DNA from: Anaerolineae bacterium
GTDB lineage: Bacteria; Chloroflexota; Anaerolineae; JAAYZQ01
Reading direction: 5' to 3'
DNA: 17,494 bases
Assembly (NCBI GenBank): GCA_016926595.1
Contig: JAFGOG010000150.1
Coordinates: 1-17,494 of the forward strand
Shown: positions 15,374 through 17,494 of the stretch, piece after piece
How positions within the stretch are numbered: the first letter of the stretch is position 1
How the letters are laid out: each line of letters starts with the position of its first letter
The notes under the pieces: model-generated
Seen by the model: the letters and a program-made list of their open reading frames with translations, nothing else
What the model was told of the DNA's origin: nothing
Database searches by the model: none
Program-made: the position numbers and the translations under genes

Positions 15374-17494
15374 TTACTTGATTTGGATCGGCCCCAGGTA
15401 CAGGTCGCTGCCGAGGGGGCTCAGCCAGCGGCCCCAGGGGACGGGTTGGCCGTCGCGCAGTACCCGCATTTTGAGCTCGTAGGTTCCGGCGTGGATGCCC
15501 TGGGGTATGGTCAGGATGGGCCACTGGCGTACCACGATCTGTTGGCCGGGCCACTGCGCGGCCGCAAAGCGGCCGCCCAACGGCTCCTCGCCTACGGGGT
15601 AGGTCTTGTCACCTTCAAGCCAGAAAAGCAGACGCAGGTCGCCCTTCGGCCTGCGCTGTGCCTGCCACAGCAGGGTCAACGGCAGGGCATCGCCGGGGCG
15701 GGCCTCGGTCTGGGGGCCTGGCGGCGTGAATCCCAGCAGCTCGACATCGCCAAAGAAGGCGTTGACGACCCGGCCCAGGCTCGTTTCCAACACCTTGCGG
15801 GATGGACGGGTCGGGTTGCCGTTCAGGGGCAAGGCTGCCAGCTCAGTGCGACCCAGCTCCAGGGTAGTGGCGGGGTCGTAGACGACGAGTGTGGGGGCAT
15901 AGTCGCCCGGTGGGAGGCCGGCAGGCAGGGGGATGTCGTAGACGTCGGTCACTATCTCGCCAGGGCGCCAGGCGGTAGTGGGATAGGTGTTGGCCACCGG
16001 CTCGGCGTCGACGGCGGCCACGGTGACGCCGTCGGCGTTCACCAGGCGCGCCGAGATTTTGAACCGCTGGCCCAATCCTCTAGGTGTGCGCCACCAGAGG
16101 GCGAGCTCCGCCCAGGCTCGATCGTGGGCTCGGCGCTCCTTGACGCCGTAGCCAAGCAACCGCAACCCCTCGACTGGCCTTACCTCGACCGGGAAGGGCA
16201 TGGCGGGCATCTCTGATGCAGGCCGGGCTACACGGACTAGGGTCTCGACATTGCCGGCTACATCGATCAGACCGATTACGGCGCTCAAAGAATAGTCTGC
16301 CTCCAGGCCGGGCAACGGCCGCGTGAGGTAAACGGTCCGTCCTTGGGCCAAGGCTCCCTCAACTTTCTCTCGGCGGGCGGCCTCGGCGTCGGCGACAACG
16401 GTCTTTATGTCCCGGCGTAGCTCCTGGACTTGGATGTAGCGCAGGAGGGTCATCTCGCCCAGCAGGCCCACCACGGTGCTGTTATCGGGCAGCAGTTCCA
16501 GCACAGTGTCTCCATAGTCGTGCACGATCCAGTCCCGGCTGCGGTCGAGTTCTGAGTAGCTGCCGGCGGCGATGGCCAGCGGCTGGACAGCGGCGGCCAG
16601 GAAGAGGAGCAGGCGGCCGGTCGCCATCAGCCGGCGCAGGCCAAGGCTCGGTCCGCGCGGCCGCGCTAGGTTTGCAGCCCAATCCAGTCCAAGGCCGATC
16701 CACACGGCAGCCAGCAGGAAGGCCGGGATGATAAAGACCTCGACGTCGGGCACGCGATATAGGACGGCAAAGGCGACATAAGCGGCGAACGACAGTCCGC
16801 TGAGGGCCAATGCTCTCATATGCTTCCTCAAAGCTAGGTCGAGTACGCCTACCACGGCAAAGGCCAGACCCACAGGCCCAAATTGCTGCCAGAAGAGGCT
16901 GCCATAGAATGAGGCGTCGAGGTCGCGGGCCAGTGGATTGTCGCCGAGGAATGCTCCATAGTCGCCGGCGAGCACCCAGTGCCAGAATCCGCTCCAGGTA
17001 TTGACATAAGTGCCATCCAGTGAGCCGACGTGCCCGCGCAGCGGCAGGTAGAGGTACAAAAGCAGTGGCGCGAGCAGGCACAGGGCCAGGAGCACTGCCG
17101 GCCGCCCTACGATCTGGCGCCACCTGGGCTGGCTGGGGTGATCCGGTCCCAGCAGGGCGGCCCGGCTCAAGACGCGCCGCTCGGTGAGCAGGGTGAATAT
17201 AACCAGTGGCGCTGCCAACAGAACAATCGTGCGGTGGTGGGTCAGGCTCAGACCAAAGAGGGCCACGGCAGCAAAGGTCAGCGGGTGGAGGCGCAGGCGT
17301 TGGCCGGCAGGCACCGCCGGGAAAAAGCGCCGGTAGGCGGCGCGAACAGCCTGCGTTGCCTGTCCGACGGCCGGCGGCAGGTGCAACCCTCGTCGTTCGC
17401 CGGGCAGGAAGAGGCCTTTCCCTGGCTCCTTTGCAGCAGCCGGCCCGGCTGCTGCAAAGGAGCCAGGCATGGTTTCGGAAAGGGGCCGGCGGGA
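15374..17494 (-). CDS. Polytopic membrane protein, DUF2723 / lipid-linked-sugar glycosyltransferase type, with two C-terminal beta-sandwich modules; 5' end beyond window
   Basis: The frame is open from the stop at 15374 to the right edge (706 codons), so the beginning is missing; an ATG at 17470 is probably internal. Counting from that ATG, helices lie at about 64-95 (containing the family-like GLSLTHHRT), 124-143 (ending YLYLPLR), 196-216, 220-237, 244-262 and 287-305. Family members normally have several helices before GLSLTHHRT, with acidic catalytic residues; these are not in the window. A soluble region follows (DRSRDWIVHDYGDTVLELLPDNS). After it come two related beta-rich modules at about 425-530 and 560-698, each with a 'W...PGEIV / PAGLPPGDY' or 'WPGQQIV / IPQGIHAGTY' ending. 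Such modules are frequent at the end of envelope glycosyltransferases in Chloroflexota-like bacteria. The substrate is unknown. A perfect palindrome lies within the first codons seen. Confidence 0.75.
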   Translation of the reverse strand, partial: SRRPLSETMPGSFAAAGPAAAKEPGKGLFLPGERRGLHLPPAVGQATQAVRAAYRRFFPAVPAGQRLRLHPLTFAAVALFGLSLTHHRTIVLLAAPLVIFTLLTERRVLSRAALLGPDHPSQPRWRQIVGRPAVLLALCLLAPLLLYLYLPLRGHVGSLDGTYVNTWSGFWHWVLAGDYGAFLGDNPLARDLDASFYGSLFWQQFGPVGLAFAVVGVLDLALRKHMRALALSGLSFAAYVAFAVLYRVPDVEVFIIPAFLLAAVWIGLGLDWAANLARPRGPSLGLRRLMATGRLLLFLAAAVQPLAIAAGSYSELDRSRDWIVHDYGDTVLELLPDNSTVVGLLGEMTLLRYIQVQELRRDIKTVVADAEAARREKVEGALAQGRTVYLTRPLPGLEADYSLSAVIGLIDVAGNVETLVRVARPASEMPAMPFPVEVRPVEGLRLLGYGVKERRAHDRAWAELALWWRTPRGLGQRFKISARLVNADGVTVAAVDAEPVANTYPTTAWRPGEIVTDVYDIPLPAGLPPGDYAPTLVVYDPATTLELGRTELAALPLNGNPTRPSRKVLETSLGRVVNAFFGDVELLGFTPPGPQTEARPGDALPLTLLWQAQRRPKGDLRLLFWLEGDKTYPVGEEPLGGRFAAAQWPGQQIVVRQWPILTIPQGIHAGTYELKMRVLRDGQPVPWGRWLSPLGSDLYLGPIQIK
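17421..17467. repeat. Perfect 23-bp inverted repeat with a one-base centre, inside a reading frame
   Basis: The arms 17421-17443 (CCTGGCTCCTTTGCAGC...) and 17445-17467 are exact inverted copies around C17444. Partial complementarity continues outward, GGCCTTTC (17413-17420) against GAAAGG..GGCC (17478-17487). On the minus strand it is translated in frame within the membrane protein gene as Ala/Gly/Pro-rich residues (GSFAAAGPAAAKEPG). Confidence 0.9.

Noticed and set aside
15260..16216. 318-codon open frame on the plus strand near the right-hand membrane protein
   Set aside because: Its bulk is antisense to the two beta-sandwich modules, and the start is not preceded by a ribosome binding site.
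1..17494. A complete new defence, CRISPR or mobile system
   Set aside because: All large frames are housekeeping, transport or envelope genes; there are no direct-repeat arrays, transposases, integrases, reverse transcriptases or nuclease-effector pairs.

Overview
The window reads as a chromosomal segment of a GC-rich bacterium, by eye around 60-63% G+C. It is most likely a member of the Chloroflexota (Anaerolineae/Caldilineae-like). This is an inference from several things: a fused glycyl-tRNA synthetase, a membrane protein carrying two C-terminal beta-sandwich modules, degenerate heptamer repeats between genes, and the mixture of housekeeping and exopolysaccharide genes. No rRNA, tRNA, CRISPR array, transposase or phage gene was found.

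Layout from left to right. (1) 1-1378, minus: an ABC-transporter sugar-binding lipoprotein cut by the left edge. (2) 1402-5586, minus: a tight run recO - MazG-like pyrophosphohydrolase - fused glyQS, with gaps of 2 and 7 nt. It is driven by a near-consensus promoter at 5613-5641. (3) 5651-5716: a large nested hairpin that closes the next block. (4) 5739-9132, minus: an exopolysaccharide block in transcription order GT4 glycosyltransferase, Wzz-type chain-length protein 1, Wzz-type protein 2, CpsD/CapB-like tyrosine kinase. (5) 9133-9229: a compact divergent promoter region holding a 12-bp inverted repeat. (6) 9230-10678, plus: gatB, apparently leaderless. (7) 10908-12164, plus: a glutamate-type dehydrogenase behind a roughly 170-nt leader that contains an intrinsic terminator. 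(8) 12178-12213: a strong bidirectional terminator. (9) 12216-13445, minus: a membrane-anchored LysM/M23 peptidase. (10) 13611-14864, minus: rho, behind a structured leader of about 195 nt with an overlapping leader ORF. (11) 15100-15373: a gene-free stretch with a second minus-strand promoter and no recognisable RNA. (12) 15374-17494, minus: a polytopic membrane protein of the DUF2723/glycosyltransferase type. It is open at the right edge and has a perfect 23-bp palindrome inside its reading frame.

How the genes fit together. The exopolysaccharide block supplies one sugar-adding enzyme and the Wzz/BY-kinase pair that controls polymer length and export. The polymerase and flippase are not in the window. 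The M23/LysM protein and the DUF2723-type protein also act at the cell envelope. The other genes are housekeeping: translation (glyQS, gatB), repair (recO), nucleotide sanitation (MazG), nitrogen metabolism (Glu dehydrogenase) and termination (rho). Most promoters seen share an extended -10 (TGn before TATAAT) and a TTG-initial -35 at 16-17 nt.

I do not see a complete new defence or mobile system. The most interesting signals are regulatory or structural: palindromic DNA read in frame inside two genes (the glyQS linker and the right-edge membrane protein), the rho leader with its overlapping ORF, the terminator in the dehydrogenase leader, the leaderless gatB start, and the inverted repeat between the divergent GT4 and gatB promoters.
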